A stretch of 64,000 bases of DNA from Marinomonas algarum. Its GTDB lineage: Bacteria > Pseudomonadota > Gammaproteobacteria > Pseudomonadales > Marinomonadaceae. The notes beneath the pieces are model-generated. The model saw only the letters and a list, made by a program, of their open reading frames with translations. It was not told the DNA's origin and did no database searches. Made by a program: the position numbers and the translations under genes. The stretch lies in the NCBI RefSeq assembly GCF_020532605.1, contig NZ_JAJATW010000016.1, positions 1 to 64,000 of the forward strand, written 5' to 3'. Below, piece after piece: positions 36,929-46,578 of this stretch. Numbering within the stretch: position 1 is the first letter of the stretch; the number at the start of each line of letters is the position of its first letter.

Positions 36929-36949
36929 ATGGCCGCTTAGTGCGGCCAT
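36929..36949 (-). terminator. Intrinsic terminator between csiV and the M23 peptidase gene
   Basis: ATGGCCGC and GCGGCCAT pair perfectly around a 5-nt loop. The minus strand continues in TTTTTTT, so it ends the M23 peptidase transcript; on the plus strand the T-tract is weak. Confidence 0.85.
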
Positions 36950-36975
36950 CCATCTTAATTATTTAATTCTCAGAA

Positions 36976-38400
36976 TCACTCTGCTTTTAATGCCATCATA
37001 TCGAGAAAAGTAGTTACTCTGTCACTGTATTCTTGACGATCGCCACTTGGAATAGATTGGGTCGTTGGAATTTCCGCCGTCATTGGGTTAACAGGACGAC
37101 CATTAATATGAAGCTCATAATGCAGGTGTGCCCCTGTGGAGCGACCCGTATTACCAGACAAAGCAACCACTTGCCCCCTTTTCACCCGTTGCCCTTTTTT
37201 CACTAGCGGCTTACTCAGGTGCAAGTAACGAGAACCGTAGGGTCCCGTGTAGTCAATGACAATGTATTTCCCAGCGTATTTATGAGAGGTCACTCGCGTT
37301 ACCACACCATCCCCTGTTGCCAGCAATTCCGTTCCCACAGGCGTCGCGAGATCTACCCCGTTATGCGGTGAACGACGACCCGTAATGGGGTGAAGGCGAT
37401 TGGCGTTAAAAGGTGAACTGATTCGATAGCGTTTGCGAGTGGGCCAGCGCAGTAAGGCTGGGGTAAGGCTCTTTCCTTCAGCATCGTAAAAACGACCATC
37501 TGAGTGCAAGAAAGCACTGTAATCCTGCCCTCTAACACGCATACTCAGCGCTTCTAGCTGGTCTTTGCCGACCACTTCTCCTTCAACATCCCCTTTTTTC
37601 ACCACGACGTGAAAAACATCGCCCGCCCTTAGATCCTTACGAAAATTAACGCGACCTTTTAAGATGTCGTTGATCAACAAGATATTGGCATCAGACAAAC
37701 CTATTCTCTTTGCTGACACATAAAAGTTACCCTCTATGGTATTTTGCATGGCTTGGTAGGTGTAGTTAATGGGTTTATTCGATTCTTGATAGGTAAAACC
37801 ACCATTTTCATGGCGTACATAAGAGACACTTTTACTGGCGTTAAGCTGGCGAGTCAATTCAACCAATGCGCCCTCTTCATCCAAGGTGAAATGGTAGCTG
37901 TCATTCGGCATCAGAGGCTCCAATACCAAATACTCTTGGTCTGCTTCCAATACCGAATACATGGCATCAACCGACAAGCCCAAGTTTGCAAAAATTCGCG
38001 CCAAGGTATCGCCTGATTTTACCACATAATCGATGCCGGTCTTTGTTGCTGGCGCTTTTTCAATCTCATTAAGGGGGTCTGTTGTCACTAGAGAAGAGAC
38101 ATTCGCTTCGGCTTCTTCTTGCTGGTTGTCGTTACTCTCTGGCGCTGCCGAGCTGATATTTTTATCCAAACCCTCAAAGACAATACGGCTTGGGTCCGCG
38201 TATTGCTCTTTTAAATCTGACAACTTTATTGGGGCAAGTAAGGTAGTTTCCGTAGGCAACTGATAATTCTCAAGCGTGTTTTCGGGGGTGACTAGGGACT
38301 GATAAACCAGCCATAACACCATAAAAACCAAAAGAATCAACAAAATAAGGCGTCGGGAACCGGATAACCCCCAACGTAAAAAACGAACAATAAATGGCAT
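36976..38400 (-). CDS. M23 family murein DD-endopeptidase with LysM/OapA-like region
   Basis: Periplasmic peptidoglycan hydrolase of the MepM/YebA type, cutting D-Ala-mDAP crosslinks. One N-terminal membrane helix (about 14-32), a disordered stretch, an OapA/LysM-like domain with YVVKSGDTLARIFANLGLS (about 123-141), a central domain, and the M23 catalytic domain at about 340-445. Zinc ligands are in place: HNGVDLATPVG (first His and Asp) and HLHYELHING (HxH). Length 474 (E. coli MepM 440). The gene ends at a strong terminator and is divergent from fdhD across 336 nt. Confidence 0.93.
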   Translation of the reverse strand: MPFIVRFLRWGLSGSRRLILLILLVFMVLWLVYQSLVTPENTLENYQLPTETTLLAPIKLSDLKEQYADPSRIVFEGLDKNISSAAPESNDNQQEEAEANVSSLVTTDPLNEIEKAPATKTGIDYVVKSGDTLARIFANLGLSVDAMYSVLEADQEYLVLEPLMPNDSYHFTLDEEGALVELTRQLNASKSVSYVRHENGGFTYQESNKPINYTYQAMQNTIEGNFYVSAKRIGLSDANILLINDILKGRVNFRKDLRAGDVFHVVVKKGDVEGEVVGKDQLEALSMRVRGQDYSAFLHSDGRFYDAEGKSLTPALLRWPTRKRYRISSPFNANRLHPITGRRSPHNGVDLATPVGTELLATGDGVVTRVTSHKYAGKYIVIDYTGPYGSRYLHLSKPLVKKGQRVKRGQVVALSGNTGRSTGAHLHYELHINGRPVNPMTAEIPTTQSIPSGDRQEYSDRVTTFLDMMALKAE

Positions 38401-38736
38401 AAATTAAAAACTCATCAACAAGAACGGCTCAAAGAAATCCAGTCAGACGCTCTGAGCGCCTACATAAAGGATTTCAGAACATGACAAAAACAGAACCACA
38501 CTTTGTACTATGTGCTTTTCCCTTGCCACTGCTGACATGCAACGAATCGCAGTCCATATTCTTTTAACCAACAGCTTGACAACACCTCTATCAGATGACT
38601 GACAGATGAATTGTTGCAGCGATATTTAATGGAAAGAATACGGTATTTTGCCGTTCAAAGAAAGACAAACCATTGGACGCCTATGATCAGGGTACGTACT
38701 ATAAATGGCATTATTGTATGAAATAACTGGCCTATT
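38401..38736. other. Divergent intergenic region between the M23 peptidase gene and fdhD
   Basis: Nothing certain is seen in these 336 nt. One plus-strand reading frame of 28 codons, 38481-38567 (starts MTKTEPHFVLCAFPL), has AAAGGA about 9 nt before its ATG, but no homology is recognised and it is probably chance. TACTATAAAT near 38698-38707 could be a -10 for fdhD, without a well-placed -35. No strong terminator or tRNA is present. Confidence 0.5.
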
Positions 38737-39609
38737 ATGCTGTTTTCGCCACTGTCACTCAAAAGTCACCAACGCAACGCCTTTTACAGGTGTGAGTCTT
38801 ATCCGTCACAAGGCACCTTTCTAAAAGAAGGCAAAGTTACTGAAGAATATGCCGAACTGGTAGAAGAGGTACCGCTTGCTATTAGCATCAACGGCCTCGC
38901 CCACGCGGTCATGATGGTGACCCCTATTGATCTCGATGCTTTTACACTGGGCTTGGCAAGAAGTGAAGGCATTATTGAACACCTTGACGACGTACGGGAC
39001 ATGACAATGCAAACCGTCGTGTCTACAGCCGATATTCATAGCCTCGCCATTGACCTCATTATTAGCCCTCGCCGCTTCGCGCAATACAAACAGAAAAAAA
39101 CCATTCACCTTGGGGCCACTGGCTGTGGTCTATGTGGTATGGACTCTTTATCTCAAGCCATTCCCTCTTTATCGACCTTGCCCGACAGCGCGCCCTTAAC
39201 GGAAGCCTCGCTCAGCACACTGAGGCACGATTTATTCAAATATCAAACATTGGGAAACAAAACCGGTGCCGTACACGCTGCCTTATTGCTTTCGCCAACG
39301 CATACCCCCATTATTTGTATGGAAGACATTGGTCGACATAATGCACTCGATAAGGTACTTGGCTATGCATTGCAACAGGGCATAAACTTACACAACCACA
39401 GCGTTTTAATGTCGAGTCGTTGCAGCACAGAATTAGTACAAAAAGCTGTACGTGTTGGACTTTCCAGACTGATACACCTCGCCTCACCCAGTACACTGGC
39501 GGTGACATTGGCTCTGCATTATGGGCTAACATTAATTCACTTACCTAAGCGTGATGCACCGCGTATTTTTGCATCGTCGCTGCAATCAAAAGGCACAGAA
39601 AATGAGTAA
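38737..39609 (+). CDS. fdhD: FdhD, sulfur carrier for formate dehydrogenase-type enzymes
   Basis: Transfers sulfur from IscS to the molybdenum cofactor before its insertion into formate-dehydrogenase-type enzymes. The 290-residue protein has the essential cysteine pair in GCGLCG (C130, C133), matching C121/C124 of E. coli, plus FTLGLARSEGII, MEDIGRHNALDKVLG and MSSRCSTELVQKA. It overlaps the following oxidoreductase gene by 8 nt, so that enzyme is the likely client. SD before the ATG is weak. Confidence 0.95.
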   Translation: MLFSPLSLKSHQRNAFYRCESYPSQGTFLKEGKVTEEYAELVEEVPLAISINGLAHAVMMVTPIDLDAFTLGLARSEGIIEHLDDVRDMTMQTVVSTADIHSLAIDLIISPRRFAQYKQKKTIHLGATGCGLCGMDSLSQAIPSLSTLPDSAPLTEASLSTLRHDLFKYQTLGNKTGAVHAALLLSPTHTPIICMEDIGRHNALDKVLGYALQQGINLHNHSVLMSSRCSTELVQKAVRVGLSRLIHLASPSTLAVTLALHYGLTLIHLPKRDAPRIFASSLQSKGTENE

Positions 39610-41923
39610 AAAGACGGATTTTTACACACCATACAAAGGCCCTGCTGGTGGCTGGGGCGCTTTACAAAGCACCACGTCTCACTGGTTAAAAAGTGACAAT
39701 GCGGTACGGAACATCAATACGCTGTTGAAAACGAACCAGCCCCATGGGTTTGATTGCCCCGGTTGTGCCTGGGGAGAAAAGCATGATCCATCTAAAATTC
39801 GTTTTTGTGAAAACGGTGCAAAGGCGGTCAATTGGGAAGCGACGTCAAGAAAAGTGGACGCGGCTTTTATGGCGGAACACAGCGTGTCATGGTTAAACAC
39901 ACAAAGTGATTACTTCTTAGAGTATCAAGGCCGTCTTACCGAACCGATGCGCTACAACCAAGCCACCGATCACTATGAAGCCATTTCTTGGGAACAAGCA
40001 TTTAACCACATTGCCGACACCCTAAAAAGCCAAGCAAACCCAGACAAGGTCGCTTTTTACACCTCTGGCCGCGCCAGTAATGAAGCCGCCTTTTTATACC
40101 AACTGTTTGCTCGCGCTTATGGGACAAACAACTTCCCAGACTGCTCTAACATGTGCCATGAAGCAAGTGGTTACGCCTTAATAAGCAGTATCGGTATCGG
40201 TAAAGGCACCGTTGAAATAGAAGACTTTGAGCGTACAGATGCCGTGTTTGTTTTTGGACAAAACCCAGGCACGAATCATCCGAGAATGCTGGAAACACTC
40301 AAAGAGGTGGTACAACGTGGCGGGCAAATATTGACTTTCAACACGCTAAAAGAGCGCGGCTTGGAACGTTTTCAAAATCCACAAAACCCCATTGAAATGC
40401 TTACAAATGGCTCTAAACCAACCAATACTGGGTATTTCTGCCCTAAAATTGGCGGCGATATGGCTGTTGTGCGTGGTATGGTCAAGGTATTAATTGATCT
40501 TGAGGAAAAAGCTCAACAACAAGGCACTGCGATTTTTGATCATGCCTTTATTGAGCAACACACCCAAGGGTTAGAAACCTATCTTGAGCAGGTTAAAAAC
40601 ACCTCATGGGATGCCATCATTGAACAGTCTGGCCTAACAAAAGACGAAATCATCGATGCCGCCACCGTCTATGCCAAAGCAGACAGTGCTATTGTGACTT
40701 GGGCCATGGGCATCACTCAACATCACCACTCTGTACCCACCATTCATGAAATGGTGAACCTATTGGCGTTGCGTGGCAATTTAGGTAAACCTGGCGCTGG
40801 CGCCTGCCCTGTTCGAGGCCACAGTAATGTCCAAGGTGACCGAACCATGGGCATCAATGAACACCCCTCGCAGGCCTTTCTTGACGCCTTGGGCAAACGC
40901 TTTGACTTTACACCGCCTCAAGAGCACGGTTTAGCCGTTGTCGACACCATACATGCGATGCGTGATGGTGATATCGATGTCTTCATTGCCCTAGGTGGCA
41001 ACTTCGCTGCAGCCACTCCGGATTCTCACGCCACAGCCGATGCTTTAAGAAATTGTAAACTGACCGTACAAATCAGTACGAAATTGAATCGCTCTCACCT
41101 CATAACAGGAAAGGACGCTCTGATTCTGCCGTGTCTTGGCCGCACAGACATAGATCATCAAGAAAAAGGTCAGCAAAAAGTCACGGTCGAAGACTCTTTT
41201 AGCATGATTCACGCCTCTGGCGGGGTATTAGAACCTCTTAGTAAAGAGCAAAAATCTGAACCTGCTATTATCGCTGGCATGGCCGCGGCCACATTAGGCA
41301 ACTTTCCTATCGACTGGCATGCCGCGGTGGCTGATTACAATATTATTCGTGATTACATTGCGGATGTGGTGCCAGGTTTTGAGAACTTTAACCAACGCAT
41401 TTTGCAAGACGGTGGCTTCTACTTAGGCAACAGCGCAAGGGAGCGTAAATGGACAACCCCTGCGGGCAAAGCGATTTGCCACACGCACGTTTTACCTGAG
41501 TCGATTTTACCAAAACGCGCTAGAGGCTTGCTCACCAATAAAACGTTGATCATGCAGACTCTACGCTCACACGATCAATACAACACCACCATTTACGGCA
41601 TGAATGATCGTTACCGTGGCATTAAAGGGGAACGTAAGGTGGTGTTTATCAACCCAGCCGACTTACAGCGTTTAGGCTTTACTGAAGGTCAAACCGTTAC
41701 CTTACGCTCACTCTGGGATGACGAAGTAGAACGTAAAGTCAGCGGCTTTAAGCTGGTGCCATACAGCATTCCTGCCGGCAATATCGCGGCCTACTACCCA
41801 GAAACCAACCCTTTGGTGCCCTTGGACAGCCGTGGTGAGTTTAGCGATACTCCCACATCTAAAAGTATTGCGATCGAGATGGAAGCGTTTGAAGACAGTA
41901 CGATTCATTTAAACGCCGTTTAA
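39602..41923 (+). CDS. FdhF/YdeP family molybdopterin oxidoreductase
   Basis: Large molybdopterin enzyme (773 residues; E. coli YdeP 759) of the formate-dehydrogenase-like group. N-terminal CPGC (C52, C55, in FDCPGCAWGEKHD) is what remains of the iron-sulfur binding region. CSNMCHEASG carries a Cys-His pair (C185, H186) where formate dehydrogenases hold the Mo-ligating Cys/Sec and His. Cofactor-binding stretches FGQNPGTNHPRM, RGNLGKPGAGACPVRGHSNVQGDRT (in two runs) and C-terminal molydopterin domain FTEGQTVTLRS follow. The ATG at 39602 is chosen over 39551 because YdeP-like proteins start just before YKGPAGGW and it overlaps fdhD by 8 nt. In E. coli YdeP helps acid resistance; the substrate is unknown. 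Confidence 0.92.
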   Translation: MSKKTDFYTPYKGPAGGWGALQSTTSHWLKSDNAVRNINTLLKTNQPHGFDCPGCAWGEKHDPSKIRFCENGAKAVNWEATSRKVDAAFMAEHSVSWLNTQSDYFLEYQGRLTEPMRYNQATDHYEAISWEQAFNHIADTLKSQANPDKVAFYTSGRASNEAAFLYQLFARAYGTNNFPDCSNMCHEASGYALISSIGIGKGTVEIEDFERTDAVFVFGQNPGTNHPRMLETLKEVVQRGGQILTFNTLKERGLERFQNPQNPIEMLTNGSKPTNTGYFCPKIGGDMAVVRGMVKVLIDLEEKAQQQGTAIFDHAFIEQHTQGLETYLEQVKNTSWDAIIEQSGLTKDEIIDAATVYAKADSAIVTWAMGITQHHHSVPTIHEMVNLLALRGNLGKPGAGACPVRGHSNVQGDRTMGINEHPSQAFLDALGKRFDFTPPQEHGLAVVDTIHAMRDGDIDVFIALGGNFAAATPDSHATADALRNCKLTVQISTKLNRSHLITGKDALILPCLGRTDIDHQEKGQQKVTVEDSFSMIHASGGVLEPLSKEQKSEPAIIAGMAAATLGNFPIDWHAAVADYNIIRDYIADVVPGFENFNQRILQDGGFYLGNSARERKWTTPAGKAICHTHVLPESILPKRARGLLTNKTLIMQTLRSHDQYNTTIYGMNDRYRGIKGERKVVFINPADLQRLGFTEGQTVTLRSLWDDEVERKVSGFKLVPYSIPAGNIAAYYPETNPLVPLDSRGEFSDTPTSKSIAIEMEAFEDSTIHLNAV

Positions 41924-41942
41924 TGTAAAAGCTTAACCAACA

Positions 41943-41989
41943 AAAAATCGAGCAGCGATATGCAAACAACATAAGGCTGTTCGATTTTT
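41943..41989. terminator. Terminator between the YdeP-like gene and the hybrid kinase gene
   Basis: AAAAATCGAGCAGC and GCTGTTCGATTTTT make a 14-bp stem with one G-T pair around a 19-nt loop. Terminal A and T runs allow use by both convergent genes. Confidence 0.75.
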
Positions 41990-42035
41990 GTGCTTAATTC
42001 ACACTCTTCATTGCACTTAAAAGCGCTTGATGCTT

Positions 42036-45000
42036 TTAAAGCGCTTTCCTCACTTGTTCTGTTATAAAAGCAAGGTCGTTGTCGATCTGTGTTTGCAAAT
42101 CATAATCAAACAACTCAACCGACACTTCTGCCACACCCTGTTTTTTCTCATTGTCAGTTTGCGCTGTTTTTAATTTGCTTCCCCATTGCGCCAACTGCTC
42201 CGATACGCCCACTAGACCAGCCGTTAAAGAAGCCCCTTTTAAACTGTGCAAATGTTCTTTGACATTAGAAAAGTCTTCGGCTGTGATACTTTGATTCAGT
42301 GCTTCCACCAAACTGCGAGATTCTTCTGTAAAAGCTTCTATCACCGCATCGAACAATTCGACACTGTTACCAAGACGCTCTAGCATCGAGTCAGGGGCTT
42401 CACATCTTAGCGTGTTAAACGCATCTTCAGTTCGGTTTTGGCTCCCGGTAGACTGGGGTTCCTTATGATCAAGGGCCTCTTTTAGAGGTCGCTCTTTGGA
42501 GAAACGTAACGCATTCAAAATACACTGATTCATTTGCTCAATATCAAGCGGCTTACCAATATGATCATTCATTCCCGCGTCTAGACACATGGCGCGGTCA
42601 GCCGGTGACACATTCGCTGTCATGGCAAGAATCGGTAAGACATCAAATTGTTTGGCTTGACGAATCTGTCTTGTTGCCTCTAGACCGTCCATACCCGGCA
42701 TTTGCACGTCCATCAACACCACATCGAACGCCTTTTCGCCCTGTGCAAACACGGTTGAAACCCCTTCAAGGCCGCTTTTGGCTAGTGTGACTTGCGCACC
42801 CTCAGCGATAAGCAGCTCAGACGCAATTTGTTGGTTAAATTCGTTGTCTTCTACCAACAAAATAGACACATCACGCAAGCGACCGACGTCTTTCTCTGGA
42901 CGCTCTAATACGCCATGGGATGATGCGGTTCGTGCTGATACCGTAGACAGTGATTGATAGACGGATTCCGACAGGCGACTCAATGTAATTGGCTTAAACA
43001 GATGATCCGAAATGCCATGCCAAGACGTTGGATTCGACTGAAGAGACGCACTGTTACGTCGATTAGACAGAACGACAAGATTCGCTTTGTCATGAGAATG
43101 GAATGTACCACGGAGCTGGTCAATGCTTTGCTGTCCATCAAAGTCAATCAATTTATCATCCAACAAAACCACATCGTACCACTGTTCATTTTTTGCCGCT
43201 TGGCGAAGCAGAACAATGGCTTGCGCGATGCTTTCTGATCGATCACATTTCCAACCTAAGCGCTTCGCCATTCGAACTAACATCGCTTGCGTCGCTAAAT
43301 GACTGTCAACCACCAGCACCTTAATGGATTTTCTTAGGCCCAATGTCGATTCTTCTTCGGATTGGAACGCCGCCACGGGTAAATCAATATGAAAGTAAAA
43401 ATGACTGCCAACACCAAGGGTGCTTTCAACTTCTAATGTCCCCCCCATCAAGGCAACAAAGCGTCGACAGATCACTAGCCCCAATCCAGACCCACCAAAC
43501 CGACGCGTGGTTGAGGATTCCGCCTGGGAAAAGACATCAAAAATTGACTCCAGCTGTTCGGCAGCAATGCCTATCCCCGTGTCCTTAACCGACACCCGCA
43601 GACTGGCGACGTTATTCTGTAAATGCGTTTGTTTGATCTGTAAGACGACATTGCCCTTTGAGGTAAACTTGATCGCGTTACTCAACAAATTCATCAGCAC
43701 CTGAAGCAACCTTAATCTGTCACCCAATAAACATGCCGGTAACGCTTGGTCGATATCAAAAATAAGCTCAACGTCTTTTTCCGTGAGGCCTGCAGACAAC
43801 ACGGTGGACAACTCTGATAACAAAGAAGATACATCAAAGGGCGCATTTTCTAACTCTAACTTTCCTGCATCCACTTTGGAAAAGTCTAAAACGTCGTTTA
43901 TCAAACCCAGTAGTGACTGAGCAGAGATGTGTGCTTTTGAAATATAGTCGCTTTGCTGAGGCGTTAAAGGAGTTCGGTTCACTAGATGAAGCATGCCCAA
44001 AATCGCGTTCATTGGCGTACGAATCTCATGGCTCATGTTGGCTAAGAAGCTCGACTTAGCCGCACTGGCGGCATCCGCTTCCTCTTTTGCTTTGCGCAAC
44101 CAGCTTTCTAGCTCACGCTCTTGAGTAATGTCACGGTTGATCCCCATGACCTTAGTGAGCTTACCCTCTATGCTCTTGCGTAAAAACGCACTTGCCAAAA
44201 TAAACCGAACGCCACCGTCTGGCAAAACAAGACGGAATACAATATCAAAGCAGGCTTCACCCGCTAGGGCGTTTTTCAATGCGGCGGCGGCAATCTCTTT
44301 ATCTTCTGGATGCACTCGATCAATCCAGTCATCGTATACCAGCCCCGTTTCCCTCTTTTCTTTGGGATACTGGTAAAGATCGAACATTAAATCGTTCCAT
44401 TCCAGACAACGGGTTTCTATGTCATAGCTCCAGATGCCCAGACGCGCCACATCAGCGGCCATGAGCAGCTGATCGCGCGCATAAGTCAGTGCATGTTGGT
44501 TGTTTTTCTGTTCACTAATGTCCATGGCAATGCCTAAAAAACCGATCACGTCTTGATCTGCATTTTTCATTGGCGTAATAACCAAGGAAACAGGACGTGA
44601 GTGGCCGTGTTTATCAACATAGCGCCACTCTTGGCAATCGTAATCATGGCGTAATGCGTTGAATGCCAACACATTAATAGAAGAGGAAATCACCTTGCCC
44701 GTTTCTTCGTAGATACGTTTTCGGTGCTGTTCTATTTCAGCCTCACAATGAAAAGACGCTGGACTCACTTTACCAATCACGTCTTTCGCAGAGTATTGCA
44801 GCATTTTTTCTGCACCACGATTAAACAGCTTGATATTACCCTTAGTGTCCGTCGCAATAATGGATACTTCTGATGAGGCATAAAGCACTTCGTTTAACAG
44901 TAAATTTAATTCTTCTAACTCAACGGTTCGTTCTTTAACTTGGTTTTCCAAATTAGTATTCAACTGCTGGATTTGCGCTTCTGTTTTTTTCTGTTGCGAA

Positions 45001-46364
45001 ATATCGCGCACACTTTGCGAAATACCGGTCACTTTATTGTTGGCACCAAAAATTGGCGAAAACATCACAGAAACAGGAACTTGAGTACCAAACTTTGTTG
45101 TACGGCGAGTTTCTAAAGACAACGCCTGCTTGCTTTGTTTTACTTGTGCAATGGAGGACTCGTTTTCTGTCTTCAAACTGTCTGGCACCAGCAGGTCCAG
45201 TACCGTTTTGCCAATTACTTCTTGTTCCGTATAGCCAAAGATTGTTTCAGCCCCCTTGTTCCAACTGGTAATTTCCCCCTTCAGGTTTTTACTGAAAATA
45301 CCGTCTGCTGAACCTTCCACAATGGCGGCAATTTTAGATTGATAAGCAACAACTTCACGCTTTCTTGCCATGCCAATGTGCACAGCGACGACCAGTAACG
45401 TCGCCATCATACTGAGAATCAACCCTTGAACAAGAAAGAGAATGGGGTCTGGAAGGTGCAGTTCTGTAATAAAAGTGGGAGAAACGCTGAATGTACTCTG
45501 CCATTGACGGCCGAAAATCCAAGTCGATTGCTTATAATCGTACTGAGATTCAATGAAAGTGCCACTGTCATAAAATAAAACCTGCTCGTTTCGATTGGTA
45601 ATATCCAGCAGAGAAAAACGCACTTTTTCTGGGTCAATGGCTAATCCCTTTAACACATCTTCCATTAGTAAAGGGGCAAAACTCCAGCCGAACCCCGTCT
45701 TAATACGTTCTGCTTGGGAGGTGGGTGTGCTTCCGCCTGAATAAATGGGCATCAGTATTAGAAAAGACTGTTGTGGTTTGCCCGATGCTTGAACCAACGT
45801 GATAGGACCCGTTAACCGCACTTCTCCGCTGTACAAGGAGGCCGTTGCCGCTTCGCGACGGTTTTTCTCCGTGGCGATATCAAATCCAATCGCTTCTTGG
45901 TTCGTTAATTCTGGCTCTATATATTGAATAATATAGCGCTCGCTAAAATCGGAAAAGAGCGTTTTGACTTCAAAATTAGTCCGCCCTTCTTGTCGGGCTA
46001 CGGCCGTAAAGCGCGTCTCTTGATCGAACGGCACACGACGAATAAAACCAAAACCCCGGGCGCCAGGAAACTCTTCATCAATGTCTCGCGTTAGACTGTA
46101 CCGTCTAAAAGCGTCACGACTCACCTCGGCTTGCCCTGCGGTGATAACAGCACCTCGCGCACCTCGCAGGCCATATTGGTATAAACGAATTCGCGACACC
46201 ACATCATCCATAATGCGATCGGATGCGGCCTTCACCGATTGTTCAATTCTTAAGGCATTGTCAGATTGAACTCGATAAGACACATATAACGATAAGGCTA
46301 TCCCAACGATTAGGGTACATATCACCCAAGGCGTTACGATATATTGAGTGTGTTTCCCGTCCAA
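42036..46364 (-). CDS. Hybrid sensor histidine kinase: CHASE, three PAS, HisKA, HATPase, two REC, Hpt
   Basis: Inner-membrane hybrid kinase of 1442 residues with a full internal phosphorelay. Order: TM1 (about 12-30), periplasmic CHASE domain (about 75-240, EEFPGARGFGFIRRV), TM2 (about 306-332), PAS domains (about 345-455, 490-615, 630-750), HisKA with H779 in NMSHEIRTPMNA, HATPase with N896 in LLSNAIKF and DTGIGI/GGSGLGL, REC1 (about 1014-1140), REC2 (about 1167-1285, acid pair E1172/D1173, phospho-acceptor D1219, K1271), and Hpt with H1373 in HSLKG. REC1 keeps D1069 and K1124, but one residue of the usual acidic pair is Ser (VVDSH), so it may be weak. Translation starts at TTG, decided by AGGAGG 5 nt upstream. 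No cognate output regulator is adjacent. Confidence 0.93.
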   Translation of the reverse strand: MDGKHTQYIVTPWVICTLIVGIALSLYVSYRVQSDNALRIEQSVKAASDRIMDDVVSRIRLYQYGLRGARGAVITAGQAEVSRDAFRRYSLTRDIDEEFPGARGFGFIRRVPFDQETRFTAVARQEGRTNFEVKTLFSDFSERYIIQYIEPELTNQEAIGFDIATEKNRREAATASLYSGEVRLTGPITLVQASGKPQQSFLILMPIYSGGSTPTSQAERIKTGFGWSFAPLLMEDVLKGLAIDPEKVRFSLLDITNRNEQVLFYDSGTFIESQYDYKQSTWIFGRQWQSTFSVSPTFITELHLPDPILFLVQGLILSMMATLLVVAVHIGMARKREVVAYQSKIAAIVEGSADGIFSKNLKGEITSWNKGAETIFGYTEQEVIGKTVLDLLVPDSLKTENESSIAQVKQSKQALSLETRRTTKFGTQVPVSVMFSPIFGANNKVTGISQSVRDISQQKKTEAQIQQLNTNLENQVKERTVELEELNLLLNEVLYASSEVSIIATDTKGNIKLFNRGAEKMLQYSAKDVIGKVSPASFHCEAEIEQHRKRIYEETGKVISSSINVLAFNALRHDYDCQEWRYVDKHGHSRPVSLVITPMKNADQDVIGFLGIAMDISEQKNNQHALTYARDQLLMAADVARLGIWSYDIETRCLEWNDLMFDLYQYPKEKRETGLVYDDWIDRVHPEDKEIAAAALKNALAGEACFDIVFRLVLPDGGVRFILASAFLRKSIEGKLTKVMGINRDITQERELESWLRKAKEEADAASAAKSSFLANMSHEIRTPMNAILGMLHLVNRTPLTPQQSDYISKAHISAQSLLGLINDVLDFSKVDAGKLELENAPFDVSSLLSELSTVLSAGLTEKDVELIFDIDQALPACLLGDRLRLLQVLMNLLSNAIKFTSKGNVVLQIKQTHLQNNVASLRVSVKDTGIGIAAEQLESIFDVFSQAESSTTRRFGGSGLGLVICRRFVALMGGTLEVESTLGVGSHFYFHIDLPVAAFQSEEESTLGLRKSIKVLVVDSHLATQAMLVRMAKRLGWKCDRSESIAQAIVLLRQAAKNEQWYDVVLLDDKLIDFDGQQSIDQLRGTFHSHDKANLVVLSNRRNSASLQSNPTSWHGISDHLFKPITLSRLSESVYQSLSTVSARTASSHGVLERPEKDVGRLRDVSILLVEDNEFNQQIASELLIAEGAQVTLAKSGLEGVSTVFAQGEKAFDVVLMDVQMPGMDGLEATRQIRQAKQFDVLPILAMTANVSPADRAMCLDAGMNDHIGKPLDIEQMNQCILNALRFSKERPLKEALDHKEPQSTGSQNRTEDAFNTLRCEAPDSMLERLGNSVELFDAVIEAFTEESRSLVEALNQSITAEDFSNVKEHLHSLKGASLTAGLVGVSEQLAQWGSKLKTAQTDNEKKQGVAEVSVELFDYDLQTQIDNDLAFITEQVRKAL

Positions 46365-46369
46365 TCTTG

Positions 46370-46375
46370 CCTCCT
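46370..46375 (-). promoter_or_regulatory. Strong ribosome binding site fixing the TTG start of the hybrid kinase
   Basis: AGGAGG on the minus strand lies 5 nt before the TTG at 46364. No upstream ATG or GTG in frame has a comparable site, so TTG initiation is well supported. Confidence 0.75.
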
Positions 46376-46578
46376 GGCACTAAAATAGTGCTCTAGAATA
46401 CACGGATTCTATTTACTTGAATGTAAAAAAGTGTGCTGTGAACAAATAAAGTACGAGACTTTTTTATCTCTCAACAGTTTCTGTTAAACCACATCAAAAT
46501 TATTGCCATGAGACGAGCAAAGTCTGTCTTTATGGTTTATAACTAGGGCATCATGTTACAAAAATAGGATGTATTTTT

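Noticed and set aside
38481-38567. 28-codon frame with a possible SD in the M23/fdhD gap
   Set aside because: Short, no homology recognised, and easily explained by chance in 336 nt.
46081-46269. Minor plus-strand frames antisense to the hybrid kinase
   Set aside because: No SD or motif; each mirrors a domain of the kinase on the other strand.
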